A stretch of 64,000 nucleotides of DNA from positions 1 to 64,000 of the forward strand of contig SADC01000345.1 of the NCBI GenBank assembly GCA_004194705.1. Reading direction: 5' to 3'. The position numbers and the translations under genes were made by a program. Shown here one piece after another: positions 32,948 to 43,509 of this stretch; within the stretch, counting starts at the first letter, position 1, and each line of letters opens with the position of its first letter. The DNA comes from Ditylenchus dipsaci (lineage: Eukaryota > Nematoda > Chromadorea > Rhabditida > Anguinidae). The notes under the pieces are model-generated. The model was not told the origin of the DNA. It made no database searches and was given only the letters and a program-made list of their open reading frames with translations.

Positions 32948-33278
32948 AGGACCATACGTGTTGATGACAATGAGAATTTGGCAAATTCAAATGCGAGCGG
33001 GACACTTTTTTTACTCCAAAAATAATTTTGAATTATGTTTTGTTGGTATATGAAAATAAAAAACAGTATCATATATAAAAGGTACAGGTAGCTCAGTGGT
33101 ACAATAGCGTAGTGTGGTAATTTTCGGTGTTAGGTTCGATTCCAGTGTCTGCTCTATTATTTTCGATCGTTCATAATATACATGTTGAACGATTTAAAAA
33201 ATAATTTCGGAATAAAAAAAGTGTCCCGCGCGCATTTGAATTTGCCAATTTACCATTGTTATCAACAAGTATGGTCCT
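32948..33278. mobile_element. TTAA-flanked foldback with tRNA-like core (A)
   Basis: TTAA at 32944-32947 and 33279-33282 flank inverted arms of about 100 bp starting AGGACCATACGTGTTGATGA. They include GGCAAATTCAAATGCGAGCG and GGGACACTTTTTTTA, with roughly 88% identity by eye. The loop holds a plus-strand tRNA-like segment. TTAA duplication is characteristic of piggyBac and Kolobok. 331 bp, no coding capacity. Confidence 0.82.
33081..33153 (+). ncRNA. tRNA-like segment in element A loop
   Basis: A box TAGCTCAGTGG and B box GGTTCGATTCC are present about 40 nt apart, the spacing of an internal Pol III promoter. The ends (GGTACAG and GTGTCTGC) cannot form an acceptor stem and the T stem is weak. 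It is therefore a tRNA-derived sequence, not a functional tRNA. Confidence 0.6.
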
Positions 33279-33350
33279 TTAAGTAGGGCTCAAGTTTTGC
33301 TTTCTCGGTCCAAGAAACAAACTACCTTGATAGGGTACTCAGATAATTAA

Positions 33351-33652
33351 ATCGTCGCCGATGGAAATATTTTGAAAGGCGGGTACCAGCGAAATTAAAC
33401 GAGAATTAATTTGACGAAATTTGGAAAAGTCGAGGAAAAATTGTACCCCAGTGGGGATCGAACCAACGACCAAGTTACGCAGCCCGCCGCCGCTTCACCA
33501 CTAGGCCACCGACGCTATTTGACAAAGGAAGTCTTTTTAATTACTTATTTCCTGCAGGGTATTCAACTGAAATTCATTTAAAAATAATTCTCGTTTGAAT
33601 TGACCTGGTACCCGCCTTTCAAAATATTTACATCGGCGGTGAGCATGCCTCT
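33351..33652. mobile_element. TTAA-flanked foldback with tRNA-like core (C)
   Basis: TTAA at 33347-33350 and 33653-33656. The arms share CGCCGATG-AAATATTT, GAAAGGCGGGTACCAG and TTAAACGAGAATTA. The left end is about 10 bp shorter than the right. The loop contains a minus-strand tRNA-like segment. The inner arm matches element B at 61.55 kb. It begins 69 bp after element A. Confidence 0.78.
33443..33514 (-). ncRNA. tRNA-like segment in element C loop
   Basis: On the minus strand: A box TGGCCTAGTGG, B box GGTTCGATCCC, T stem with four of five pairs. The acceptor sides GCGTCGG and TGGGGTA do not pair. Probably tRNA-derived and not functional; isotype not assignable. Confidence 0.6.
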
Positions 33653-33656
33653 TTAA

Positions 33657-34190
33657 GAAAATATGAAAATAAAACGTTTGGCCAAACGCCGGCCCTACCC
33701 CATTAAATGTTTTCAACGTGCAATTTTTTGGAAACACAGAGTTTCTTTGTCACGAGGAATAATGACTTAGATATGTATATGTGTGCATCTCTAAACCAGG
33801 CTATCAATTTCCCATTTGCAAATGAAGAAGATAGGAAAAGCTTGAATGGTTAGAGATTCTGAGTGATGTGTTGAATATGAAAAGACAGAGTCAGAAACAG
33901 ACCCAATGTGATGTATAGCTTAGCCATCATTGCTCACTTTCACATGCTCACTTTTCATATAAAATTTCCCCCATTCACGTGACTCAAAGCTTTTTAGCAA
34001 AAATAGCATATTTATCGATTAAAAATGATTTTTGGGTCAGTAAAAATTTAAGGTAATTAAATTTTTCAATTTTTGCAGATTTTCGTTTCGTCTTTTTCAA
34101 TTTTTTTTTCTCCACTTTCACTATGATGCTGCTTTGACAGTTTGAAATATTCACTTTTTAGTCCACTTTTTGCAAACTTAAATTTTGAAG
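33657..34190. other. No gene seen
   Basis: AT-rich, no supported feature. Confidence 0.5.
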
Positions 34191-34194
34191 TTGT

Positions 34195-34740
34195 TGTTAT
34201 CTGACAGGAACTTCGTTGGAACTGCAGTCGGATACCAAATTGTGATTGCATAGCGCAGTTGGATTCATTTGCAGTCGGTATCTCTAGGCTCTGTCCCAAG
34301 CTACCATTAAATAGAGGGTTAACTGTACGGTAAGTACTAATAAACTCATCAGACACAGAAATTTTGAAAGAGCACTTATGGAGAATTTGTACTTCAGGAT
34401 TTGGCACATTCCAGGTCAGGACTTTAAAATCGACAAGGGTGGGTCTCGGGTCCGGACTTTTTGGCCAAAATTCAGTCAGACGGGTCAGGGTATTGATCAG
34501 GGTCCTGACCTGTTCCTAATGAATTCTGTTCTTATGAATCGATGTTTCTAATGAATTTTAAGATTTTAATGAATTATATCAAATTCAAAAAATGTGTCCG
34601 ACTGCCGGTATCCAACTGTGGTATCCAACTGCAACTGTATCCAACTACGGTTTCCAACCGCAACTGTATTCAATTACTGTACCCAATCACAATTTGTATC
34701 CAATCCAATGACAGTCAGAAACTTCAGTGTTGACTCCTCA
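34195..34740. repeat. Foldback with TATCCAACTG minisatellite
   Basis: The right half (34590-34715) has five or more GTATCCAACTG-like units. The left half (34205-34290) carries the complement (CAGTCGGATACC, CAGTTGGATT), with AACTTC near both ends. A nested GGTCAGGAC...GTCCTGACC inverted pair lies at 34412-34515. Non-coding. Confidence 0.6.
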
Positions 34741-35760
34741 AATATGTAAAAGAATTTAGGGTTGGTGCGGAAAAAAAGTTTTTGGCAAAAAAATGTCTGA
34801 TAAAAGTTTTGTCAGAAATTTTTTTTGATAGAAAAAGAAAGTGTGTGAACAGAAACTTGAAAAATCTCACCGTTTTCAGTAAGGTACTCAAAATCAGAAA
34901 TTTGTTAATTGTTTATGAATTTGACATAAAATGTTCGTAATCTCACGAGGAATTCAAAATCAGACTATGAGTTTTGTTTTTTATAGAAGATGCTGGAGTA
35001 AATCAGCTACTCCGAGTATTTGAATTTGTAGTTTCATCATCACAAACAATTTTAATTGTTGACTGCAGTTGATTGTTTTTTACAGTGGAGAACAGGGGGG
35101 AGGTTGGAAGCTAATAATGATATAGTCTCGACGCAAAAAGAATTACTTCAAGTTCTGTGTCTTTCAAATGTGATTTTAGAGCCATGTTTTATTGAAAACT
35201 TGGTGTTGCAATATCAGACAAGCTTGTGCAGAATTAAAAAATTAGATTGGCATCATCAACATCAGAAATTAAATATGTTTAGTAAACGCACTGAAATTTA
35301 AAAAAAAGAGGGAAAACCACGAAAAAAGGTTGATCAGTCTCATATTCCATTTTAACTTTCAGGGCTTTTCTAAATAAATTTTGTATTTCTGATATAGACG
35401 ATGTAGCTCTACAGGGTGTATCACAAAAACTGGTGCGAAAACGGTAAACAATTCAAATTAATTTTTCAGAGCAATTTGTAAACGTAACTGTTATTCAATA
35501 CACTATCTTACAATACACTTTTTGTCTTAAAAACACACATTTACGAGACTACCTTAAGATTGTATAGATAGTTATGTCGTACTTCGGTTGGCCGCTGCCC
35601 AACGCGAACCAGAACATTTAATAAGTACAGTATTTACATAGTTGTAGGTTAATATAAAAAACCACAAAATTCAAGCAGGCAGACTAATACTTCTGTAAAT
35701 AAATACTTTTTAATTTACACAGGTTTGTCTTACATCACAAAACCAAGCTGTCTGTAAAAT
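34741..35760. other. Sparse; one weak open frame
   Basis: An 81-codon plus frame at 35056-35301 contains NDIVSTQKELLQVLCL. A similar minus-strand stretch, KEIVSTQRDYSKF, lies at about 36510-36560. The paired copies look like a repeat rather than two genes. Confidence 0.35.
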
Positions 35761-35769
35761 ATGGATCTT

Positions 35770-36470
35770 GGCAGGACTGCAGTATATGTCATAGCTCAGA
35801 AATGGCCAGAAACATCTTTTTTCAAAGTTTTAGCACCTGAAACGTGCTTACAACACGTTTTTAGGGCCCGGACGGATATTTCCCACCAGTTTTTTTCAAA
35901 ATTTTTTCGAATTCTACTTCATTTTGGTCACTGGAGCAAGGCAAAAAGAGTCTCTATCTGCATTTTCAATCAAGAGTCTATCTCGGAATTATGTCTAAGG
36001 TAAGTGAGTGCGCGCATCTCTAAGGTAAGTGAGTGCGCGCACCCCTTCGGGGGCGCAGGGGGCTTGGTGGCTTGGGGTTGAGATGCGCACACCACATACC
36101 TTAGACACAAATCACTCGAAAGTGACTCTGGATGCATAAAAATGCATGCATACCAGAGTTTCTTTATGCGTTAGGACCCAGCTAACAAAACTATGTTCAA
36201 ATTGCCTCTTTGCGGGGTTTTCAGCACATTTAGGTATCCTTTTTTGGTAAAATTAGCTTGAGGGACAGGTACATAAGTGCCGACACGATAAGAGTGGCAC
36301 AATTATCTTGTATATGTACAATGGGGTGGGTATAATGGTGAAAACTGGTCGGAAAAGTTTTTCGTCGGAAATATCCGTCCGCGACCTAAAAAACTATTTC
36401 AAGCACGTATTAGGTGCTAAAACTTCGAATAAAGATGTTTCTGGCCATTTCTGAGCTATGACATATACTG
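35770..36470. mobile_element. Foldback element with nested hairpin repeat
   Basis: CAGTATATGTCATAGCTCAG, AAATGGCCAGAAACATCTTT, TTTTAGCACCTGA and CGGACGGATATTTCC at 35780-35885 recur as the complement at 36345-36470. The hairpin repeat family occupies 35975-36215 between the arms. Non-coding. Confidence 0.75.
35975..36215 (+). repeat. Hairpin repeat family (GCGCAGGGGGCTTGG), fuller copy
   Basis: GTCTAAGGTAAGTGAGTGCG occurs here with a direct duplication of TCTAAGGTAAGTGAGTGCGC, followed by CCCCTTCGGGGGCGCAGGGG, TACCTTAGACAC, CTCTGGATGCAT and GCATACCAGAG. The AAG|GTAAGT word equals a consensus 5' splice site. Confidence 0.8.
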
Positions 36471-36599
36471 CACTTTAGCCTGGATCTTGAACAACATTTA
36501 AAAAATAAACAAAACTTAGAGTAATCCCTTTGTGTCGAGACTATCTCCTTAACGGCTTTCACCTGTTTTTTAATCTGAAAATAGACACAGCTAATGTGT

Positions 36600-36915
36600 T
36601 TTGCCACTGACTATAATTAACTGTGGATTTTGTTGACTGAAGTTAATTAATATCTATAGATAACCCTAGTTAATTTTTTTGATAGTTGATGACAGCTACT
36701 TGGTTTCATAGCTAACCAAAATCATCAGTATGAAGTGTTAACTGTAGTTAATTATTTTTTACAGTAAACTATAGTTGAATAACCTTTTTAATTCAAGGGG
36801 TAACTTTTTGCTAGTTAATTAAAGCTAATTGATTTCATAGCTAGCCATAATCATCAGTAGGAAGTGTTAACTGTAGCTGATAATTTTTCACAGTTAACCA
36901 TAGTTCAATAACTTT
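36600..36915 (+). repeat. CTGTAGTTGATTATT dispersed repeat, two to three units
   Basis: GAAGTGTTAACTGTAG recurs at 36733 and 36862, giving a local unit of about 130 bp. Words as at 5.15 kb. Confidence 0.75.
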
Positions 36916-37014
36916 CTCCATTCAACGAGTAGAAAACCCCAAACGGGTTTTCTACTCGGGTTTCATAATTCAATGATATTTAAATATTTTGTTTTACAAA
37001 GTTCACTATTTTTC

Positions 37015-37175
37015 ATGACCACAATATTTGCATAGCTGATCACAGCCAATTGGTTCGCCACTGACCATAATTAACTGTGGATATTGTTGACTGTAGTTTG
37101 TCATTATTTATAGTTGACCACAGTTAATTTTTTTGATAGTTAATCACAGCTAATTGGTTTCATAGCTGAAATGAA
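37015..37175 (+). repeat. CTGTAGTTGATTATT dispersed repeat
   Basis: CACAGCCAATTGG, CATAATTAACTGTGGA, TTGACTGTAG and GTTGACCACAGTTAA are present in family order, just upstream of the next gene. Confidence 0.75.
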
Positions 37176-37279
37176 CATAACTAACATATCCGAACATAAC
37201 CGCCATGTCAATGCAATATGAGGGTGCAGATATATGTGCCATGTTTCCCGTAAGAAGATAGTTTCATAAGCTAATTAAA

Positions 37280-37822
37280 AATTACATGTTTGCTTTAGGG
37301 TCCACCGGGAAATGGGATCGGGTACTTAATTGTCGCCAAAGTAGCTAATATGCCAGCCGCACTGAAAATCATCTACTGCGGCTCAACTTTTACAACTTGG
37401 AGTAAACGGAAAGCAAATCATACGAATGATGTCAAATTCCGTGATTGTGGACAAATCGGCTTTATTAAGGTCATAGAAGGAGCGTCTGATGCTGCAGTGC
37501 GTCATTTCGAACTGGGGATAGTTTATGCGAAGAGTTAAGAAATTTCATAAATTCGAAATAAAGTTGTTAGGCTAACTAAAATTTTTTGCAGATATGATAG
37601 ATGTGACAGTGCAACAAACCCCGATTATACTCCAACTGTTCAGGGGCGAGCCGTACCACTTATCTGGCCCTTCGAAATTTGGAGTACCCAAAGTTTGCTG
37701 CAATAGAAGAGATGTAACGTTTCAGCGCAGATGATGCCAACGTTTGGATGGCCGCATCGTATAAAAAGGCAATGATGGCACTGGAGACTTCAATTAATAT
37801 TGAATGGGTGAACCTTCGTTAA
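37280..37822 (+). CDS. Small gene, possible GIY-YIG-like domain
   Basis: The first open block (about 37300-37538) reads GYLIVAKVANMPAALKI, then IYCGSTFTTWSKRKANH, then GFIKVIEGASDAAVRHFELG. The order Gly-Tyr-Leu, about 14 residues, Tyr-Cys-Gly-Ser, Arg/His and a late Glu is reminiscent of GIY-YIG nucleases, but this is motif reading by eye only. After TTTTTTGCAG (37580-37590) a second block reads YDRCDSATNPDYTPTVQG, then in another frame LRNLEYPKFAAIEE, a stop, and ADDANVWMAASYKKAMMALE up to 37822. The codon content is coding-like. The in-frame stop and frame change mean it is broken or misassembled. Confidence 0.4.
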
Positions 37823-38199
37823 TTTTTAAATTTTAATTGCCTTTTACATATTATAATGTATGAAAATTTTAATTGTGAAAATATGTTAACTATAGCTGTC
37901 GAAAATTGGACAAATATAAAAGATTAGAGAAAATGCTTATGTGAATAATATCCGGATAAAAATATACTGTACAAAATATACTATATTGGAGGGTTAACTG
38001 TACTGGAAGGTTGACTGTAGTGGAGGGTCAACTATGTTAGATTTTTTCTAAATTTTTTCTAGATTTTTTCAGTTTTCTGAAAACATTAGTACTGTTTTCA
38101 AAACAGTAGTACTAATCATTTTTGGTGTCGACTGTAGTTGTTTTTCTATAATTGTCCAAGTTAAATGATTTTATCTAACAGAGTGAAAAAAGTCTTTCC

Positions 38200-38619
38200 A
38201 GCTAGTTAAGCGGTGCTCACCTCAAGTGTATAGAAACCTACTCAGTCAGTGATATATCAGTGTTCTACTCAGCCAGCCTGTTCAGCTAGTCATGATGAGG
38301 AGAAAGAATATGTTCCAGTTCTTTTGGCCGAAGAACCAGTGCTTTTCAGTCAGCTTTGGTGGATCCCCAGTATCAGATCAAAGCTAGCATTGATTTTGTT
38401 TTTAAGCCCTCGAAGCAGATGTCCATTCGCATGTCGACTTTGGTAATCCTTTTTCTTGGGGCAAATATCTTTTTTTTGGGTCAAATTTTTCTTTTGACTG
38501 ATTTCATTATTTTTTCTTATCTTTTTTGGAAAGTGATAACACCATTATGTAGCCCTGAAGTGTTTAATGAAATATCGATTTTAGCATCATCTTTGCAAAA
38601 AGTAGCACAAAACATTTAA
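38200..38619 (+). CDS. Unidentified open frame, hydrophobic C-terminal half
   Basis: 38356-38619 encodes VDPQYQIKASIDFVFKPSK followed by two hydrophobic segments (TLVILFLGANIFFLGQIFLL and DFIIFSYLFW), consistent with membrane helices, though AT-rich DNA also produces these. A second frame upstream is Ser-rich. No family recognised. Confidence 0.25.
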
Positions 38620-39385
38620 GTATGAACCAAATTATTTTTCTGACTTGCTTTATACTTTTATCTTTTTGTACTACATTTTGTGGAAATGATGCAACAATCA
38701 ATGTTCTATATGAAACTAAAGTTGCAAGGCTACATAATGGTGTCATCCCTTTTGAAAAAAGATGAGAAAAAATAATGATATCAGTCGAAAGTAAAATTCG
38801 ACCCGAAAAAAAAGTATATTGCCCACGAAAAAGGATTATTCGTCGACTTTGACAACACGGGCTTAAAAAGCCTTATATCGTGTCAATTCCAGATTATATT
38901 TTTTCATCACTTTGGGTGATTAGAAATTATAAAATGCTTTTTACTGCAATTAGATCTCCACATTATGCTGTAAAAAGCTACAAAACCGATTTTACAGAAT
39001 CATTTTAAAAAAATTGCGTAATGACTCTATCACAATTGTAAGTGTAAATTGAAATGTAAGTGTAAGTGTTAATGTGAAATGTCTTCACAATACCGAAAAC
39101 ATTTTCATTTACATTTACACTCACGCCTTCACAATATGAATGTGAGTGTAAATAAAAAATTTCGACTCATACTGACTTTTGTTTTCAAAAGTTTTTTTCA
39201 CCCAAATACCAAATTTTCAAGTTTTCATAACTAGCATAAAACCACTCGTCATCAATGAAGCATATACTAAGAGCTCGTAGGTACTTTTTTTTTCAAACCC
39301 CCGTAAACCTTAAAATTTTGGGGTCGATCTCAAGAATTTTGGGAAAATTGAAACTGTAAAAGGTGGAACCGTTAGAACTCATGGG
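38620..39385. other. No gene seen; GTAAGTGT-like microsatellite
   Basis: TAAGTGTAAATTGAAATGTAAGTGTAAGTGTTAATGTG near 39040-39075 is mirrored by TTTACATTTACACTCACG near 39107-39125, a short foldback. Confidence 0.5.
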
Positions 39386-40979
39386 TAGGGTTGCGCGCGT
39401 TCGTTTAATTTGGCCTAAGCCGTTTACCGTTTAAGACCCGTTTATCAGATCCGTTTATCGTTTACGTTTAATGAAAATGACCCGTTTGAACGGCCGTTTA
39501 ATCCGTTTAATTTGTTATTTTCCATACTTAAGTGTTCAACCACATAGAAACATCATTCTCAGACAATTTTATTGACAAACAGAAACGGTCAATGAACAGA
39601 AGAATAAAGGAAACGTAACATGCAGTCTAACCACGTATTTACAAACCCTCGAATTAACGAAAAATCTAACATAACGAACCTTTATTCGATGCCTATTTGG
39701 TCAGCGATTTGGGAAAATGACTCATAGACTACCCCCGACCTAACGAGACCCCAACTTAACGAGAATTTTTTACGGTCTTCAGTAGGTTTGGCCCACCCGC
39801 AATTTCGCCCGCACCCCAAAAAGCGGAGGGAGGCCAACCCTAGTCTTCAGAGGTTTCGTTGAGACAAAGTTTGACTTTATTAGTCATCTCCGGATTCTTC
39901 ATCATCTGATTTTTTTCTTGCTCAACTTCCTTTTCATCAGGCTCTGTGGAAGGCGCGAATTTTAACTTTTTTAGGTGCCATTATCTAAGAAAGGCGATAT
40001 TAAAAAGGACAAAACCAACCATTAAAACAATAATGGCTAAAATAAAAGAGCGGCCTTGCCACTCTGCGAACTCTGTGAGTTGAATTTAAGTTTTTTGAAT
40101 AGAACCCGAGGCAGACTCGAGAGAGTGCTGCCCCAAAAGAAAAATGGAATCTAAGCCTCCGGGCGACAAAGTGAGATTAAGTCGAATGTTAGTCAGGAAT
40201 CCAATACCCCGAAAGGGAACACAACTAGTGTTCAGCCTATACTCCATGGAGTCACAGATGACATTGAAGAAACTTGGTACGAGTGCCGCAACTCCCTGCA
40301 AGGGAGTTCAATCCTTGTCAGATCAATGGCATATCCTCTCTCATGAGATCCAAATTCCTCTGGGTAGAAGACGGTCAGCACACAGAGACTATGAAGGGGT
40401 CGGCGGACCTCAACCGTCAAAAAATGGGCCATCCAAAATCATATAGCATCTCCGCATTTGTATTGTAACTGTGAGAGTCCTTGTGGCTCTCGAGTGAAAA
40501 AAGTAAACCCCTTCAGTAAGACTTGTGTGTGTGTGCTAGTCTTTTATATTTTACTCTCCGAAATCGGGAAATCTCGAGATTTTGGGTTTCTTAACCCAAT
40601 TCTCAAAATGGGACCGGTAGAGCTCGCGGTAGTTGAGAAAGTGCAATAAACAGCTTTGAAAATTTTTTTCTGTTGGCTGAGATATAGGTGCTCAAAGTTG
40701 AGGGGATGAGTTATTAGAGCAGGGTGAATTATTAGAGGAAATACGGTAAATCCGATAGTGCATAAATGGATTGTATTGAGATGAAACATATATTTTATGA
40801 AAATTAATATTTCAGATTTGTTCATTTGATGGTCATTCTATCTACACAATTAAACGAATTAAACCGCCGTTCAGCAGACTCGTTTATCGTTTAATCCGTT
40901 TATCTCGGACCCGTTTATCGTTTCATTTAATTTCTCTTAAAAAACCGTTAAATCGTTTAAACGAACGCGCGCAACCCTA
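39386..40979. mobile_element. hAT-type element, 1.6 kb, 8-bp TSD
   Basis: The ends TAGGGTTGCGCGCGTTCG and its exact complement are flanked by a perfect 8-bp duplication CTCATGGG (39378-39385 and 40980-40987). Subterminal zones carry GTTTATCGTTTA and CGTTTAATCCGTTTA words in opposite orientation at the two ends. The interior has other repeats, including AACATAACGAACC and a GAAATACGGTA MITE end near 40745. Open frames at 40086-40446 occur on both strands but I could not match either to a transposase. Nonautonomous. Confidence 0.9.
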
Positions 40980-41099
40980 CTCATGGGAGCTAAAAATCTT
41001 TTCATGCAGCTTTCCAAAATATTATTTCTCGGTTGAGATATAGGTGTTTAAAGTTGGGGGTGGGCGCTCATTGAAGCATGTGCGAATATTAGAAAAAAT

Positions 41100-42021
41100 A
41101 CGGAAACTATAGTTTGACTATAATATCAGAATCTATGATACGGAAACTATAAAGACATCTACTGTTATTCGATAAAAATGCGGCTTCTAACCTTTTGAGA
41201 TGTATGTCTACCGCTAGTTGTCTTGCGGTTAGTATTTCACCACATATTCATCAGATATTTCAGAGTCGAAACGTGTATGAACATGTTTTCATTTTTTGTT
41301 TCATTTTTCATTTTTATAGATACACAAGACAGTTATTATAAGTCAAAGCGTCTAAAATCAGCACTGTAAACCGAAATCTGCCAAAATAACTTAAAAAATG
41401 CTGTTTTGTATTTTATTATCAATCAACAAGAAAAGACCGCTTGAAATCCATGGCTTTGATTATACATCGACAGTGGAGTCATTAAATTGGGATTGAGCCG
41501 TACTCAATCAGCCGTTGTAAATGAATGTTGGCCCTGCCACTGCCACCAATGCCACCAGGAAAGTACTAGAAGTGGCACTTGCCACTAGTTGGTAGTAAAT
41601 GAGTGGTGGGAAAGTGACAATGAAATTAAGGTCTCCAATTTTCAGCCGCATATCAGGTTTGCATTTAGTTTTTGTCTTTGGATAAGCCTTTTTTTGTTAG
41701 TTTTTTCACTAGACTTCCGAGCTGGTTAATTTCCACAGTTTTCCGTAGCACTTTCGATTTTTTTCACACTGATAATCACATGCCGTTTGTCAAAAAGGTT
41801 TCCACTGATTTTGTTTGCACCATAATTTTTCTGTTACTATTTTATTCAATGTCTCTGGTTTCATCACTTTTCATCAATAAATACATGTTTAATACTTTTT
41901 GACAATTAGATAGCCAAGTAACAAGACAAAACAATTTTTGAAAATCCCCAGTACAAAGTTATTTCATTTTCGCGATTTTTTCAGAATTTTGAGAATACAT
42001 TACTTAATTAATTTCTAACTT
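41100..42021. other. No gene seen upstream of PEDS1-like gene 3' end
   Basis: A 76-codon plus frame at 41672-41902 is Phe/Leu/Ser-rich and has no domain. GGTTAGAAGCCGCAT-type words do not form a bounded element. Confidence 0.45.
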
Positions 42022-43509
42022 TCAGTTAGTCGCAACACTGACCAAACTTTCCAGTTTCCTCCAAAAGCCAATTGCATCCAAGGGATAGTTGAGCCAGCCG
42101 GTTGTAATGCAGTATCTACAATCGTAGGGAGAATGTGGTGCAGTTTGTGATGGTCGCGTGGTAGTATGATATGCAACTTTTGTAGGAAGACCACCAACAT
42201 AGGCAACTTATTGGAATTCACATGGGCCCAGCAGTGGATCTAAATTAAGGACTTCGTTTAACATTATAACTGATTGCAATTACATAACCTGAATTGTCAT
42301 CGCCGTGAATACGCTGACGATCAACCAGTACAAATGAAATGTCAACAGTTGGACACATCTTCTTCATTCAAGCTCCAGTGCTGGTAGACAACATGAGCCA
42401 GTTTTGGAATAATAATCAAGAAACTGTTGGCATTCAAAGTCAAAAAATCTTTCATGGTAATGGCTGTTGGATTGTCCTGCAATTCAATCAAAGAAATCTT
42501 ATTTATTTATAAATGTAAGCTTACATGATGCTCACGAATAGGGGTGAGAAACTTCTGAACCAATGTCGGATAAATAATTTTCAACAGTATCGATTTTAAA
42601 TAACATTTCACAAAGACTAGAGGTAAGTCAGAAGACCCTGACAATATTTCCTCAATGCGTAAAATACAAATTATACAATAAATGATTATGCAAAAAAGCT
42701 TGTAGCTATGTTTTTTTTGTTTGCATAATATTTTTATTGCTATACTTTTTTTTGAAGTAGCGTACTTCCTCTAACAAACGGCGTTTCCAAAGTTCGGAAA
42801 ATGTACCCAAAATTTCTTTTTTCATTAACCCCACTTTCCATTTATACGATCCTTAACACCTTGAACATCGACTTCGAACTTTTTAGCCGCTGCGCTGCTT
42901 CCGTACTTTCGTGCCCAGGTAATTGTCTTCTCCTTCACCGCTGGTCGGTAGGTTTCATTCTCTTCGAATTCCTTGATTATACCGTAGACTTAATCATAAG
43001 GCATATCTGTTTCCTTGATGATTTTTGTCGATCTGTCGGAAGAGCCAGCTTCATTCATTGAATGGTCAATGTCGTGCAGGAGGTCTTTCGGATTTTCGAT
43101 TTCACGAAAGGCTCGCAGTCAGTTTTCGCTGCAAAGCTAAATTTTGGTTACATTTTTGACTTTCTGGGAGGGCTTTAATTAGAAGAAATACGGTATTCGT
43201 TCGAAATCTGCTTTTTGGGCACAATTTCTACAGTCAAACCCTAAACTAACTCTAAAGATGTTTTGAAAACCAACTTACTCTTATAATAAAGATATTGGTT
43301 GAGAGCCAGGTGTCGTCAAACCAATGGAAAAAGCCGAAGACGAAATCCACCGTCAGTATTCCCAACACTGCTGCAACTAGAGAGTTATGGAAAGATAGAA
43401 AATGGACTTTTAGAATAAGTAAAGTGCTGACTGTAACAACAAGAGACGATCCCAGCGCAATTGAAATTATTCCTTGTAAACGATTCATCTTTGCATAAAA
43501 CTAGTTGAC
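42022..43509 (-). CDS. PEDS1/TMEM189 (Kua) plasmanylethanolamine desaturase
   Basis: Four minus-strand exons with GT-AG borders: 43509-43279, 42616-42525, 42476-42289 and 42239-42022. ATG at 43486-43488 lies 21 nt after a CTTTTCAG acceptor, as for spliced-leader addition. Exon 1: two hydrophobic helices, then [19 protein letters not shown] (family 'DFLSGLVHW..DTW'). Exon 2 ends PIREHH; exon 3 has [14 protein letters not shown]; exon 4 has [24 protein letters not shown], then [18 protein letters not shown]. The His motifs that bind the di-iron centre are all visible. The enzyme makes the vinyl-ether bond of plasmalogens in the ER membrane. Exons 3 and 4 each have a one-base frame change (near 42345 and 42135), so it is a young pseudogene or carries assembly errors. 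Introns 2 and 3 are 48 and 49 nt. Confidence 0.85.

Noticed and set aside
34410..34520. hAT-type MITE with CAGGTCAGGAC ends
   Set aside because: Ends are inverted, but the 8 bp on each side (GCACATTC and TTCCTAAT) do not match, so an insertion boundary is not proven.
36000..36060. Repeated GC-rich units considered as a CRISPR-like array
   Set aside because: Only one duplicated 20-bp word with no spacers of regular length; it belongs to the dispersed hairpin family, and the organism is eukaryotic.
35056..36607. Two frames with I-V-S-T-Q-(K/R) similar to the start of a DH (RhoGEF) domain
   Set aside because: Only about 15 residues match, on opposite strands inside repeat sequence. A duplicated non-coding repeat explains the similarity better.
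40086..40446. Open frames on both strands inside the 39386-40979 element as a transposase
   Set aside because: Neither translation shows a BED finger, a DDE core word or the hATC motif.
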